DNA of 64,000 nt from Bacillota bacterium (GCA_023425025.1 JAFADG010000018.1:1-64000), one strand, 5' to 3'; positions 49,580-59,073 are shown, numbered from the stretch's first letter. Program-made: numbers and translations. The notes: generated by a model not told the origin, from the sequence alone.

Positions 49580-50284
49580 CTATTTAATAAGCGCCAGCCT
49601 CTTTTCGAGGTCCAGCGCTTTCACTCGGGGTTGTTCAGTTTTGGGAATCCGTGATTTTACTTTGTCGAGCAAGCTATTGGTTACAGCTCTTCGAGAGAAG
49701 GAGATACTGTTTCCTGGCGATGATGAAGGCGGTACCGAAGATTTGAACATGATCTCATCGCAGAAGCCCAACTCCAGCGCCTTGTTTGCGTTCATCCATG
49801 TTTCGGCATCCATGAGATGTGATATCTTTGCGCGGGACAAGCCGGTCTTGATCTCATAGGCGTTGATGATCGACTCCTTATATTCATCAAGCATCTGGAT
49901 CGCTTTGCGCATTTCCTCGCTGTCGCCAATGGCCACCGTAAGCGGGTTATGGATCATCATGGTTGACACGGGCGACATAAGTACGCGCGTCCCCGCCATG
50001 GCGATAACGGAAGCAGCACTTGCCGCGATGCCGTCAATCTTAACTGTCACATCGCCGGGGTACTCCATGAGCATGTTATAGATTTGTGCCGCCGCAACGC
50101 AATCGCCGCCCGGTGAGTTGATCCAGATAGTAATGGGACCGGTACCGGTATGAAGATCAGCTTTGAACGCAGCGGGTGTCACATCATCCTCGAACCAGCT
50201 TTCCTCAGCAATTACGCCGTCCAGATACAGGGTGCGGGCATCCGGCACGGTTTCATCGCGCACCCAACTCCAAAAATGTTTCAT
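49580..50284 (-). CDS. ClpP-like prohead protease
   Basis: 234 residues of the S14 family used as head maturation protease. NSPGGDCVAAAQIYNML near 58, the nucleophile in DGIAASAASVIAMAG near 88 and MMIHNPLTVAIGD (His) near 109 make up the active site. Start overlaps the portal stop as ATGA. Confidence 0.92.
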   Translation of the reverse strand: MKHFWSWVRDETVPDARTLYLDGVIAEESWFEDDVTPAAFKADLHTGTGPITIWINSPGGDCVAAAQIYNMLMEYPGDVTVKIDGIAASAASVIAMAGTRVLMSPVSTMMIHNPLTVAIGDSEEMRKAIQMLDEYKESIINAYEIKTGLSRAKISHLMDAETWMNANKALELGFCDEIMFKSSVPPSSSPGNSISFSRRAVTNSLLDKVKSRIPKTEQPRVKALDLEKRLALIK

Positions 50285-51525
50285 GTAGTTTTCTCCTTTG
50301 CAAACGCACCCGCTTGCGCGAGCGTGAGCATGTTGCCATTGATAAGGTATAGGTCGCCGCCATCTTCGGCAGGAATACGGTCCAGATTTTCAAGCTCCCG
50401 GATGTCATTAGCCGACATCCAGCCGTTTTGCCGGGCGACAGCATAACCGTCCATACGGCTCTTGTAATCCCCACGCAAAAGGCCCTCTACGTTGAAGCGC
50501 ACATAAAAGCGCTTCTTCTCGATATCCGAGAAAAGCGCTCGGTGAATGGCCTGTTCCCATCTGGTGATCCATGGGCTTAGCGTGTACTTGACGAACTCCA
50601 GGGATTGCTGCTCAATATTTGAGAAGCTGCTTTTCTCCAGGTCGCCGACCATATGAGGCGGAACTCGGAAGATACGGGCAATCTCATCAATCTGAAATTT
50701 ACGTGTCTCCAGAAATTGTGCTTGTTCTGGGGAAATGGAAATGGGCTTATACGCCATCCCTTCCTCAAGCACCGCAATACGGTGAGCGTTGGCACTTCCT
50801 TGATAAATAGCGTTCCAGGATTCCCGTACGCGCTTGGGGTCTTTCACCACGCCCGGATGTTCCAGGACGCCGCCCGGCTGTGCACCGTTTTGATAAAAGG
50901 AAGCACCGTATTCATCACAGGCCAGTCCCATGCCGATGGCATTCTTCGCCATGGCGATGGGGCTGTATCCGACCAGCCCATCAAAACCAAGGCCGGGGAT
51001 GTGTAGTACATCCGAAGGGGTCAATATAACGCTGGCATTTTTGTTAAGGGATCGGGTGTCACCCTCAGAGGGTGTATATTCATAAAACAGCCGTCCATTG
51101 GCATCCCGGTCCACCACCATACGATCCGGCATGAGGGGATACAACCCCAGGACCTCTCCGCGCCCATTGCGGAGAATTTGTGCATATCCATTTCCCCAAA
51201 GCAACAGATGGGTCATGAGGGTTTCACGGAAGGAGAAGGCTGACATCTCCGGGTTCGGTTCATCATGCAGCAGCATGTACAGCTGATGCTCGAGTGCTTT
51301 TTCTTTACCGCCGGTATCATTGTATCGATAAAGGTGCATCGGGAGGGATGCCACTGCCTCTGACAGGATACGAACGCAGGCGTACACGGCTGTCATCTGC
51401 ATGGCGGAACGCTCATTCACAGCCTTGCCAGAGGTGGTACTACCGAAAAAGAAAGAATAAGCGCTACCGTTTAGACTATTAGTGGGCTTGTCACGGGCTT
51501 TGAAGATTTTGTTCAGCAGGCTCAA
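50281..51525 (-). CDS. portal protein, HK97 type
   Basis: 414 residues from TTG 51525, chosen because AAAGGA lies ten bases upstream and the longer frame runs through a terminator hairpin. AVYACVRILSEAVASLPMHL near 45, GNGYAQILRNGRGE near 108 and IARIFRVPPHMVGDLEKSSF near 270 are family motifs. Forms the dodecameric DNA gateway. Confidence 0.9.
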   Translation of the reverse strand: MSLLNKIFKARDKPTNSLNGSAYSFFFGSTTSGKAVNERSAMQMTAVYACVRILSEAVASLPMHLYRYNDTGGKEKALEHQLYMLLHDEPNPEMSAFSFRETLMTHLLLWGNGYAQILRNGRGEVLGLYPLMPDRMVVDRDANGRLFYEYTPSEGDTRSLNKNASVILTPSDVLHIPGLGFDGLVGYSPIAMAKNAIGMGLACDEYGASFYQNGAQPGGVLEHPGVVKDPKRVRESWNAIYQGSANAHRIAVLEEGMAYKPISISPEQAQFLETRKFQIDEIARIFRVPPHMVGDLEKSSFSNIEQQSLEFVKYTLSPWITRWEQAIHRALFSDIEKKRFYVRFNVEGLLRGDYKSRMDGYAVARQNGWMSANDIRELENLDRIPAEDGGDLYLINGNMLTLAQAGAFAKEKTT

Positions 51526-51558
51526 TCTGCACGATCCTTTCAAAATGGGCATATAAAA

Positions 51559-51582
51559 AGCACTTGCGGTTTGGCAAGTGCT
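51559..51582 (-). terminator. terminator upstream of portal
   Basis: Perfect 9-bp stem AGCACTTGC / GCAAGTGCT (51559-51567 with 51574-51582), followed on the minus strand by TTTTTA. It would end transcription of the Ig-like gene inside the late operon. Confidence 0.75.
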
Positions 51583-51625
51583 CATAGTAGCTCAAAAATT
51601 GGAATTCACTTATCTGTACTAGTTA

Positions 51626-52891
51626 TCAGTTGCCTATTGACACATTTGCTAGATAAGGTGCTTCATAGCTTAGCCCTGTGTCCGTAGTGTAAGTGACGTA
51701 ATGATCGATTGTCCCGTAGATGGTGTACTCACTTCCTATCTTTAAACTGGCGGCAAGTGAATACTCAAAAGCGAAGTATTGCTTCGAAGCCCCTTCTACG
51801 TACGCATAAGCAATTCCACTATATTTTCCTTCATAATCATCGTTAACATCAGGGTAAACAAACGAATCTGTTTTCAATGCTTGATAAGTAAGTAGAGTCC
51901 CGGGAAATTGCACATGCTTTCCTGTATACGCATCTTTTGAAGCAATTACTTCCGATATATCTACCTTCGGATAACTATCATCGTTCCGTACTGCAGACTT
52001 TTCAACCTTGATATTGACAGTTTTCAACTTCTTACCATTGCGGATAAATGTTATGGAACCGCTGCCAGCCTTGACGGGTACGATTCTGTACATGGTCATT
52101 TTTTCCGCAAACACATCATCATTATCTTTATCATATATACCCTCAATCGAGAAGCAATCACCTTTGACGCGATCGCTATATGAACTAAACCCATTGACTC
52201 TTGCAAAGATATAACCCAATGTTGCCCCGGACTCCTCAGTGATCGTCAGGCTATCAGCTGTTACAAAACACATTGGAACCGTGACTTTATACGACACGGT
52301 TTTTCCGGAACCGTCCATAGCTTTCCCCGTTATCGTTGTTGTACCATAAGACCTGCCGGTGACAATACCTTCTTGTGTAACAGACGCTACCCAAACGTCG
52401 GACGACGTCCATTCGATAGCCTTGTTTGTGGCGTCTGCCGGTTCGATTGTAACGGTTGGTGTAAACGTGTAATACTGTTCAGCTGTTTCACCTCCAGTTA
52501 CACTAGCCATTTTAAACGGTCCTGGAGCAAGCTCGACCTTCTTGTCTGCTACCTTAATAGATCTAACAGGGATATTGACATTAACGGTACACGATGCCGT
52601 ATAAGTATCGCCATCTGTTGATGTCGCTGTACACTTTATCGTAACGGAACCTTTGGAAACGCCTTTAACAGTTCCATTTTTAACGGTTGCGATTCCGTCG
52701 TCTGAGGATTCCCAACTATATGATAACTTCTCATCTGTGCCCTGTGCCACAACATTCGTCTTGACTGTTTTTCCAACAAAAACGTCATAAGATGCATTTT
52801 CAAATGCAAATACCACATCAGCCATCGCAAGTTGAGTAAACAGAAGGGAAATTGCCAAGATCGCCATCATCAGTGCCATAATCTTTTTCAT
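51626..52891 (-). CDS. secreted Ig-like (BIG2) domain protein (moron)
   Basis: 421 residues. A signal peptide (about 1-25, MALMMAILAISLLFTQLAMA) is followed by two BIG2-type bacterial Ig domains (about 27-110 with VKNGTVKGVSKGSVTI, and 115-205 with VTQEGIVTGRSYGTTTI). A C-terminal region follows with VKAGSGSITFIRNGKKLKT and an OB-like stretch. It is exported, so it is not a normal virion or packaging part. AT-richer than its neighbours and closed by its own terminator between TerL and portal. Likely lysogenic conversion or surface adhesion; function unknown. Confidence 0.72.
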   Translation of the reverse strand: MKKIMALMMAILAISLLFTQLAMADVVFAFENASYDVFVGKTVKTNVVAQGTDEKLSYSWESSDDGIATVKNGTVKGVSKGSVTIKCTATSTDGDTYTASCTVNVNIPVRSIKVADKKVELAPGPFKMASVTGGETAEQYYTFTPTVTIEPADATNKAIEWTSSDVWVASVTQEGIVTGRSYGTTTITGKAMDGSGKTVSYKVTVPMCFVTADSLTITEESGATLGYIFARVNGFSSYSDRVKGDCFSIEGIYDKDNDDVFAEKMTMYRIVPVKAGSGSITFIRNGKKLKTVNIKVEKSAVRNDDSYPKVDISEVIASKDAYTGKHVQFPGTLLTYQALKTDSFVYPDVNDDYEGKYSGIAYAYVEGASKQYFAFEYSLAASLKIGSEYTIYGTIDHYVTYTTDTGLSYEAPYLANVSIGN

Positions 52892-53014
52892 TCTTTTTGC
52901 CTTCCTAATCTTTTTAATTACAGCGCACATTAATTGATACCATTATCTTACAACAAAAATGGTAATAGAACAACAAAAAGAGTGAAAGTCTGACAAAAAA
53001 ATGAAGGACAAAAA

Positions 53015-54610
53015 TTAGAGCATTAATAAACCGCGTCGATCATAGACGGAATCCCCACCGCCATGCCGGATAGCTCTATCCAGCGCCATGATGGTTGCAA
53101 TGGCTCCGTCTATCTTTTCTGTGGATTTTTCTTTGTCTGCCTTGATGTTTCCAGCGGGATCGGTGCGGACGGTAACGTTGTCCATCATCCAACGCAGGAC
53201 CGGATGGCCGCCGTGTGCCAACTTCTGCTCCAGTGTCAGTTTCATCATTTCTTTTGTTGGCGGGCTCATATCTTTGTACCCCTGGCCGAAGGGAACGACA
53301 GTGAAACCCAACCCCTCCAGGTTTTGTGTCATCTGCACCGCTCCCCAGCGGTCGAAAGCAATCTCTCGGATGTTGTAACGGGTACCTAGCGTTTCTATGA
53401 ATTCCTCAATAAAACCATAATGGACAACATTGCCATCGGTGGTATGAAGGAAGCCTTGCTGCTTCCAGATATCATACGGCACGTGGTCTCGCCGAACCCG
53501 CAAATCTACATTGTCCTCTGGTATCCAGAAGAAAGGAAGAATTGTGTACTTGTCATCTTCATCTACTGGCGGGAACACCAGAACAAAGGCCGTGATATCT
53601 GTGGTGGAGGAAAGGTCAAGTCCACCGTAGCAGGGGCGACCTCTAAGGCGTTCGGCGTCCACCAAATAGGCACAGGCGTCCCATTTGTCCATGGGCATCC
53701 AGCGGACGGATTGCTTTACCCACTGGTTCAAACGAAGCTGTCGGAACAGGTTTTCCTCGGCAGGGTTATTCCGGGCGCTCTCGCAGGCCACCTTCAGCTT
53801 TTCGATATCGACCGTTATGCCTAAGGAGGGATTGGCTTTAGCCCATACCTTCGGGTCCGTCCAGTCTTCATCTTCCTCGGCACCGTAAATGACCGGATAA
53901 AACGTTCGGTCGATCTTCCGCCCAGCCAAGATGTCCTTTGCTTTCTGATGCACTTCGTAACAAATAGAATGGGGATCATTCCCCGCCGTAGTGATAAGAA
54001 AGTACAATGGCTGCTTCCGGGCGTCGCCGGAGCCATGGGTCATGACATCATAAAGCTGACGATTTGGCTGTGCATGCAATTCATCGAATACGACGCCATG
54101 CACGTTCAGACCATGCTTGGTATATGCCTCAGCGGATAACACCTGATAAAAACTGCCCAATGGTTTGTAAATCAAGCGCTTTTGGGAAAGCACAGGTTTG
54201 ATCCGACTTTTGAGAGCCGGACATTGGTCCACCATGTCCACAGCCACATCGAATACGATAGATGCCTGCTGCCGGTCAGAAGCACAACCGTACACCTCGC
54301 CGTCATGTTCATAATCTCCGCAGGTGAGTAAAAGTGCAACAGCAGCAGCCAATTCGCTCTTGCCCTGTTTCTTTGCGATCTCGATATAGGCGGTATTGAA
54401 CTGGCGGTAACCATTGGGCTTCATGATCCCAAACACATCCCGGATGATTTGCTCCTGCCAGTCGATGAGCTCAAATGACTGGCCATGCCACTCGCCCTTG
54501 GTATGCTTAAGGCAGCCGATGAAAGAAACAGCAGCGTCAGCGGAAGCCTTGCTGTATGCGGAACCTTCCGCCATAAAGGCGGTTGACTTGTAACGCTTGA
54601 GACTTCGCAT
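53015..54610 (-). CDS. terL: terminase large subunit
   Basis: 531-residue packaging motor, HK97-type Terminase_1 family. The ATPase domain has a Walker A-like AKKQGKSELAAA near 80 and Walker B VHGVVFDELHAQP near 170. The nuclease domain has GGLDLSSTTDITAFVL near 328 and REIAFDRWGAVQMTQNLEG. AGGAGG precedes ATG 54610. Confidence 0.93.
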   Translation of the reverse strand: MRSLKRYKSTAFMAEGSAYSKASADAAVSFIGCLKHTKGEWHGQSFELIDWQEQIIRDVFGIMKPNGYRQFNTAYIEIAKKQGKSELAAAVALLLTCGDYEHDGEVYGCASDRQQASIVFDVAVDMVDQCPALKSRIKPVLSQKRLIYKPLGSFYQVLSAEAYTKHGLNVHGVVFDELHAQPNRQLYDVMTHGSGDARKQPLYFLITTAGNDPHSICYEVHQKAKDILAGRKIDRTFYPVIYGAEEDEDWTDPKVWAKANPSLGITVDIEKLKVACESARNNPAEENLFRQLRLNQWVKQSVRWMPMDKWDACAYLVDAERLRGRPCYGGLDLSSTTDITAFVLVFPPVDEDDKYTILPFFWIPEDNVDLRVRRDHVPYDIWKQQGFLHTTDGNVVHYGFIEEFIETLGTRYNIREIAFDRWGAVQMTQNLEGLGFTVVPFGQGYKDMSPPTKEMMKLTLEQKLAHGGHPVLRWMMDNVTVRTDPAGNIKADKEKSTEKIDGAIATIMALDRAIRHGGGDSVYDRRGLLML

Positions 54611-54679
54611 AGCTGCCTCCTGTCAGGAAAACGACACGAAAAAAGCCCCTTGCGGAGCTTTCGATATCGGTTACCTCCA

Positions 54680-54970
54680 TTAATATTCGCTGGGGAATAA
54701 CGCGGTCGTTGCGCTATGATCCCATTCGGTAATGATCCATAGCCGCCAATCTGGGTACTGCGGGTTTTCATAGGCTGCAAGGAGGCGGTTATCATTGTTC
54801 TTTAAGGCTTCGTCATTCTGCTTTTTATCGCCGTCACCCAGATCGCCCCAATCACAGGAGATATAACGCTTGAAGCTTTGGTGCACGAATTTTGCAAAAT
54901 GCGTATTCTCCGCCATCAAGTCGTTTACGCCACGTGTCACACATACTTGTCCCATTTCAAACCTTGCCAT
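54680..54970 (-). CDS. conserved phage/plasmid small protein
   Basis: 96 residues from ATG 54970 (AAGGGG upstream). The sequence FVHQSFKRYISCDWGDLGDG, DNRLLAAYENPQYPDWRLWI and WIITEWDHSATTALFPSEY is that of a family frequent on Clostridia phages and conjugative elements, often labelled plasmid-related. Its function is unknown. Confidence 0.65.
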   Translation of the reverse strand: MARFEMGQVCVTRGVNDLMAENTHFAKFVHQSFKRYISCDWGDLGDGDKKQNDEALKNNDNRLLAAYENPQYPDWRLWIITEWDHSATTALFPSEY

Positions 54971-55041
54971 ATTGCCACCCCTTTCATGAAGTGTGGACAG
55001 CTTACCCTGAAAGGTAGTTGAAAGGAAGGCTTTCGCCATCT

Positions 55042-56337
55042 TTATACGGAGAGTAAAACCGCTTTTTCACCGGTCCATTCCTCCCAGCGTTTGATGGCTA
55101 GATCGCTTAGCATTGGGTTCGCTTCCATGGCATAACATCGCCTCCCGCTTTGTTCGGCGGCTATAAGGGTGGTTCCGGTTCCGGCAAAGGGATCAATGAC
55201 CAGCCCACCAACATCTGAATGCATTTTGAGGCAGCGCCAAGGTAACTCCATAGGCAATGCAATAGCCTTTTCATTGGAGCCTGCGGGCGCAATCTCCCAG
55301 ATGCCGGTATATCCCCAGTTCCGGCGTTCTTCCTTTGTGAGCCTGCGGACAAACTGGAAGCTATGGGCGGCGAAGGCCGAAATCCATGTATACTCCTGAT
55401 CGTTGTAGGCCTCCTGCTCCTGCCCAGCGAAGGCGGTTACATATTCATATTCCGCCACCGGCTTGTTACTGATGGCATGTTGGGAACCTGCGTTCCGCTT
55501 GGTACCTTCCTTTTTCCATACCCGCATCCATAGTGGGCGATAATTGCAATCTGCAAACAGCTTTATGCTATGAAAGCCGGTAGGCTCCATGAATTGGCTG
55601 CCCGTTTGGAACAGGTCACCCAGGTGCCAGCAGATCACATCTGCATAATTGCACATATTGCGAACCGCGGCTTCCATCCTCTCCAGCCAGGGGGTCATGC
55701 CGTCCCGGATGTATTCCCGGACAGAAGGGATAGGTGGGGAGGTTATTGTGCATTGCGCGTGCGCATCGCCCATAAGCATCATGAAATCATCAGGAGAGGC
55801 AGCATCGCCGCACAGAAGACGGTGATGACCTAACTGCCAGAGGGTGCCTTTTTGTGATACAGGTCCTCCAGAGGTTTCTATATCCTCCCTGGCCTTTACC
55901 TCATCGAATGCATCCTCTATGGCCTCCTTGGAATAAAACCGATTCATGAGCGCATCCACTTCCTGGGCATCAAAGCCGGTAAGTGATATGTCGAATGCGG
56001 AGACATCCAGGTCTGCCATGAGAACGGCCAGCTTTCCTTCGTCCCAATCCCCTTGGACCTTGTTTAAGGCAAGGTTTAAAGCCTTTTCCCGCTGTAGATC
56101 AAGATCCACTACCACACAGTCAATATCCACCCGGCCCATCTCCAGAAGTACCTTGAGGCGTTGATGGCCGCCCACTACATTCCCGGTCTGGATATTCCAA
56201 ATCACCGGTTCTACATACCCGAATTCAGCAATGGAGCGTTTTAGCTTTTCGAAATCCTTATCGCCTGGTTTCAGGTCTTTACGGGGATTGTAATAAGCGG
56301 CATTGAGCCGGGATGCTGGGATAGACTGTATGTTCAT
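55042..56337 (-). CDS. ParB-domain DNA methyltransferase
   Basis: 431 residues from ATG 56337. Residues 1-95 are a ParB-like domain (NPRKDLKPGDKDFEKLKRSI, VVGGHQRLKVLLEMG). Residues 150-431 are a beta-class N4/N6 DNA methyltransferase: LLCGDAASPDDF, the motif IV region TSPPIPSVREY, and the SAM-binding VIDPFAGTGTTLIAAEQSGR near 385. Motif IV is normally (D/N/S)PP(Y/F/W); here Ile follows SPP, so activity is uncertain. It lies near a Mom-like gene and another ParB-like gene. Confidence 0.8.
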   Translation of the reverse strand: MNIQSIPASRLNAAYYNPRKDLKPGDKDFEKLKRSIAEFGYVEPVIWNIQTGNVVGGHQRLKVLLEMGRVDIDCVVVDLDLQREKALNLALNKVQGDWDEGKLAVLMADLDVSAFDISLTGFDAQEVDALMNRFYSKEAIEDAFDEVKAREDIETSGGPVSQKGTLWQLGHHRLLCGDAASPDDFMMLMGDAHAQCTITSPPIPSVREYIRDGMTPWLERMEAAVRNMCNYADVICWHLGDLFQTGSQFMEPTGFHSIKLFADCNYRPLWMRVWKKEGTKRNAGSQHAISNKPVAEYEYVTAFAGQEQEAYNDQEYTWISAFAAHSFQFVRRLTKEERRNWGYTGIWEIAPAGSNEKAIALPMELPWRCLKMHSDVGGLVIDPFAGTGTTLIAAEQSGRRCYAMEANPMLSDLAIKRWEEWTGEKAVLLSV

Positions 56338-56471
56338 GGATATCTCCTGTATACAAATATATAAATGGAGCGCGGAGAACGGTGCTGCCCCGTCGCTTCC
56401 CACCGGATGGTGGGCGGTCTGCTGTTAACCCATCCGCGCATGATTCTAAGAAAAAAAGAATAATAATAAAA

Positions 56472-56490
56472 GGCCTACCATTGGTAGACC
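56472..56490 (-). terminator. terminator of the Cys-rich moron
   Basis: Stem GGCCTACC / GGTAGACC (56472-56479 with 56483-56490). The one mismatch on the plus strand becomes a U-G pair on the minus-strand RNA, which then ends in a T-rich tail. Confidence 0.6.
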
Positions 56491-56525
56491 TAATCCAGTA
56501 ATCCAATCCATTGTGTATTTCAATT

Positions 56526-57005
56526 CTACATTACTAACTTCTTGTCAAGTGGCACCCCATAAATAGAGGAAAGTGAATTTACAGACGAGAATACAGCGCA
56601 CCTGAAATCAGCGACATCACATGTTCTTAATGACATATCGCCATGACGAGTATATGGATCACTAGATTTGCGTTGCAAAAGATGTATCTGAAACATTTCA
56701 CAAGCATCTTGAATTTGTACAAGGTATCTTTCAGCATCTGAATACCTTTTAGATAACTGCTTGCGAAAATCTGCCGCCATTCTTTCTATTCTCCTTACAG
56801 AATTAACACAGCTATGATCCTCGCAACGATTGCATGGTATATTACAAGGTGTAAACAAGAAAGTATATGTTCCAAGTTCAATAAATAACGAATGCAACTT
56901 TTTTACAAATGGCTCTTCAAGCTCTAGTTCGCCAATACCGACCTTTATTTTTACGTGTTTCGGCCGTGGAATGCGAGATAATGCTTTTAGTATTTTACTC
57001 CTCAT
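56526..57005 (-). CDS. uncharacterised Cys-cluster protein (moron)
   Basis: 159 residues from ATG 57005 (GGAGG seven bases upstream). Basic N-terminus (SRIPRPKHVKIKVG); a Cys cluster CNIPCNRCEDHSC near 55-67 that could bind a metal; a helical region (MAADFRKQLSKRYSDAERYL); then DVADFRCAVFSSVNSL. AT-rich compared with the flanking genes, with its own terminator. I recognise no family. Confidence 0.5.
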   Translation of the reverse strand: MRSKILKALSRIPRPKHVKIKVGIGELELEEPFVKKLHSLFIELGTYTFLFTPCNIPCNRCEDHSCVNSVRRIERMAADFRKQLSKRYSDAERYLVQIQDACEMFQIHLLQRKSSDPYTRHGDMSLRTCDVADFRCAVFSSVNSLSSIYGVPLDKKLVM

Positions 57006-57091
57006 CAAAACACCTCCTCGATTCAGAGCTATAGTATGAATTTAGCTAAACTGCTATTTCTAGGCAAATCAAGGAATTTCCTCTTTTGTAA

Positions 57092-57820
57092 TCACGCGTT
57101 GATATGAATATATTCTACATGTCGTTTCGCCTGGGATATCTTTTCGCCGCGGTACATCCCAGCGCCCAGTTCGTCGATCTTCGAAAACGGGATCACTGGC
57201 ACTGTCAGCCGCTCACGGCAAGCTGGGTCAATGAAGTACATATACCGTAGCTGGTAGCCGGGAATGGGCTTTGCACCCACATAGTCCAGGTACTTATTGA
57301 AATTGTAGGTGCCTCCGGTCACATCGAAGAAGGTCAGCCCGCCCAATTCTCTGCGCGGCGTGGTGGGGTTGGAGGCAAGCGTCATTTTGTGAATACGAGT
57401 GCCGTCCGGTAATTCTGCAAGATTCAAATTCTCCTTGATGCCGGTAAGAATAAAATTGCTTGCACGGTAAATAGTACCGTCCCCGCACGAGCATGCATCC
57501 GCAAAGGAGATGATCCATTTCACCTGCGGCGCGTGCTTTTTGATCAACCGTATGCTCATTGCAATGGCGCGGCTTTCGCTGTTCCGGGGAAGCACACTGT
57601 CAAAGGCCATGCGGTTCAGCTCCAGGAATTCATTCCAACCGGTGCCCTCCACCAGCCCAATAATCTTCGATTTATCCAGACTCGGCCCATATGACATTAC
57701 ACCATGGAGTTGGCCGTCCAGAAACACGCCGAAATGAAGCTTGGAATTGTTCACTACCTTACCGGAATAGTGATGAGCCTTGATGAAGGCGTTGGCAATA
57801 GCAGATGGCAGTACCTTCAT
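57092..57820 (-). CDS. Mom-like DNA modification protein
   Basis: 242 residues of the phage Mu Mom type, a GNAT-fold enzyme that adds a carbamoylmethyl group to adenine in Mu, protecting phage DNA from restriction. Visible motifs: HHYSGKVVNNSKLHFGVF near 15, LNRMAFDSVLPRNSESRAI near 67, WIISFADACSCGDGTIYRAS near 100. ATG 57820 overlaps the ParB-like gene stop as ATGA; a GTG at 57844 with GAGGTGG upstream is an alternative. The substrate modification here is inferred. Confidence 0.78.
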   Translation of the reverse strand: MKVLPSAIANAFIKAHHYSGKVVNNSKLHFGVFLDGQLHGVMSYGPSLDKSKIIGLVEGTGWNEFLELNRMAFDSVLPRNSESRAIAMSIRLIKKHAPQVKWIISFADACSCGDGTIYRASNFILTGIKENLNLAELPDGTRIHKMTLASNPTTPRRELGGLTFFDVTGGTYNFNKYLDYVGAKPIPGYQLRYMYFIDPACRERLTVPVIPFSKIDELGAGMYRGEKISQAKRHVEYIHINA

Positions 57821-58404
57821 GACAATTTCTTTTGCTCTGCCCACTGTCTCACCACCTCATATAGTCCATTGCCATTATGATTTTCGTTGGTAAATGTCTC
57901 TTTTACAGCATCCTGATCGTAAACATACTTGATCGCCGCCAGGATCAACCGGGCCTGTTCATCATGGACCGTGATGCTGATCTGCTGGAACGGTTTTTTC
58001 TCTCCAGCATCCAGGGTGAACTGATCAGAAAAATCATCATCCGATATGGCTTGGAACCCGAAGTCTGTCATAGGCATAACGATATCGGCCAATTCCAGTG
58101 GCAGCAGGTCCATGTCCCACTGAGCCATTTCCCCAACCTTGTTATCTGCCAGCCGGAAGGCTTTGATTTGGTCCTCCGTTAGTTCATCGGCGATGACGCA
58201 GGGAACCTCCTTCAAGCCAAGAAATTGCGCCGCCTTGTAACGGGTGTGGCCAGCTACAATCTCATGGTTCCGGTCGATCACCAGCGGCACCAGGAAGCCA
58301 AACTGCCGGATGCTAGCGGCAACATTTTTCATGGCTTCATCATTCTTACGCGGATTGCGCGCATACGGGTGAATGTCCTTCAGCGGGATGGTCTGAATTT
58401 TCAA
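57817..58404 (-). CDS. ParB-like nuclease-domain protein
   Basis: 195 residues starting at TTG 58404 (GGAGG six bases upstream). The ParB N-terminal domain is complete: IHPYARNPRKNDEAMKNV near 11, EIVAGHTRYKAAQFLGL near 47, FRLADNKVGEMAQWD near 85. It is coupled to the Mom-like gene. ParB-domain proteins of this form accompany methyltransferases and TerS in many Clostridia phages. Confidence 0.82.
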   Translation of the reverse strand: MKIQTIPLKDIHPYARNPRKNDEAMKNVAASIRQFGFLVPLVIDRNHEIVAGHTRYKAAQFLGLKEVPCVIADELTEDQIKAFRLADNKVGEMAQWDMDLLPLELADIVMPMTDFGFQAISDDDFSDQFTLDAGEKKPFQQISITVHDEQARLILAAIKYVYDQDAVKETFTNENHNGNGLYEVVRQWAEQKKLS

Positions 58405-58414
58405 GAGTTACCTC

Positions 58415-58957
58415 CTAACCGCCACGGCGTGCCGAAAGCAAGCGTTCCATCATATCGTCATGAGGTGTTTTGCCTTTATAGTCAGTTGCGCAGTTTTCAC
58501 GCACCACCTGATATATCTGGTACCAGAGGTTGTTGGCCTGCTTGCCAAAAGATTGACTCATGGCTACATAGGGTGATGGGATAGCATTGCCGGTAGTAGG
58601 ATGCTTGGCCAGAAAGCCATATTCGGTGATACATTCTTCACACTGTATCCACCGGGAAATGGCCATGGCGTACTGTTCTATTAATTGAGGAGGAACATGC
58701 CCGGCACATCTTCGTTCCTGGAGCCATGTCCAGGTATTGCGATAGATATCAGCTGCTAAAAGCTCCTTGCCGTTTTTCTGTTTTGCAGCCAGATAATCCC
58801 TAGGCAGCGGCATAGCCTCGCCGGTCAGGTCTGCGGTGTCGGGGAATTCCAGTATCGTGATTTTACGCTTTCCAGGATTTCCTTCCAGGAGGTTGTCAGC
58901 TAGTGCTTTTTTCTTTTGGCCAGCTCCAATTCGGGCACCGCCATGACCGTTTGCCAT
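58415..58957 (-). CDS. terS: terminase small subunit, P27 family
   Basis: 180 residues. N-terminal GGARIGAGQKKKALADNLL is the P27 start; RDYLAAKQKNGKELLAADIY follows near 53, and the C-terminal helices contain YVAMSQSFGKQANNLWYQIY. Recognises the packaging site and loads TerL. AAGGAG precedes ATG 58957. Confidence 0.85.
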   Translation of the reverse strand: MANGHGGARIGAGQKKKALADNLLEGNPGKRKITILEFPDTADLTGEAMPLPRDYLAAKQKNGKELLAADIYRNTWTWLQERRCAGHVPPQLIEQYAMAISRWIQCEECITEYGFLAKHPTTGNAIPSPYVAMSQSFGKQANNLWYQIYQVVRENCATDYKGKTPHDDMMERLLSARRGG

Positions 58958-59073
58958 GCCGACATCTCCTTTGCCACAAAATCAGGGGGATATACCCCTT
59001 CTTGAAAGCGCGAAATCTCACGTAATGGGCCGGGGCCGTACGTCAGTGGATAAAGCTGGAGATTGCTCCAGCC

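Noticed and set aside
48194..49654. 486-codon plus-strand frame across the capsid gene
   Set aside because: Antisense to the major capsid and gp6-like genes, both clearly real.
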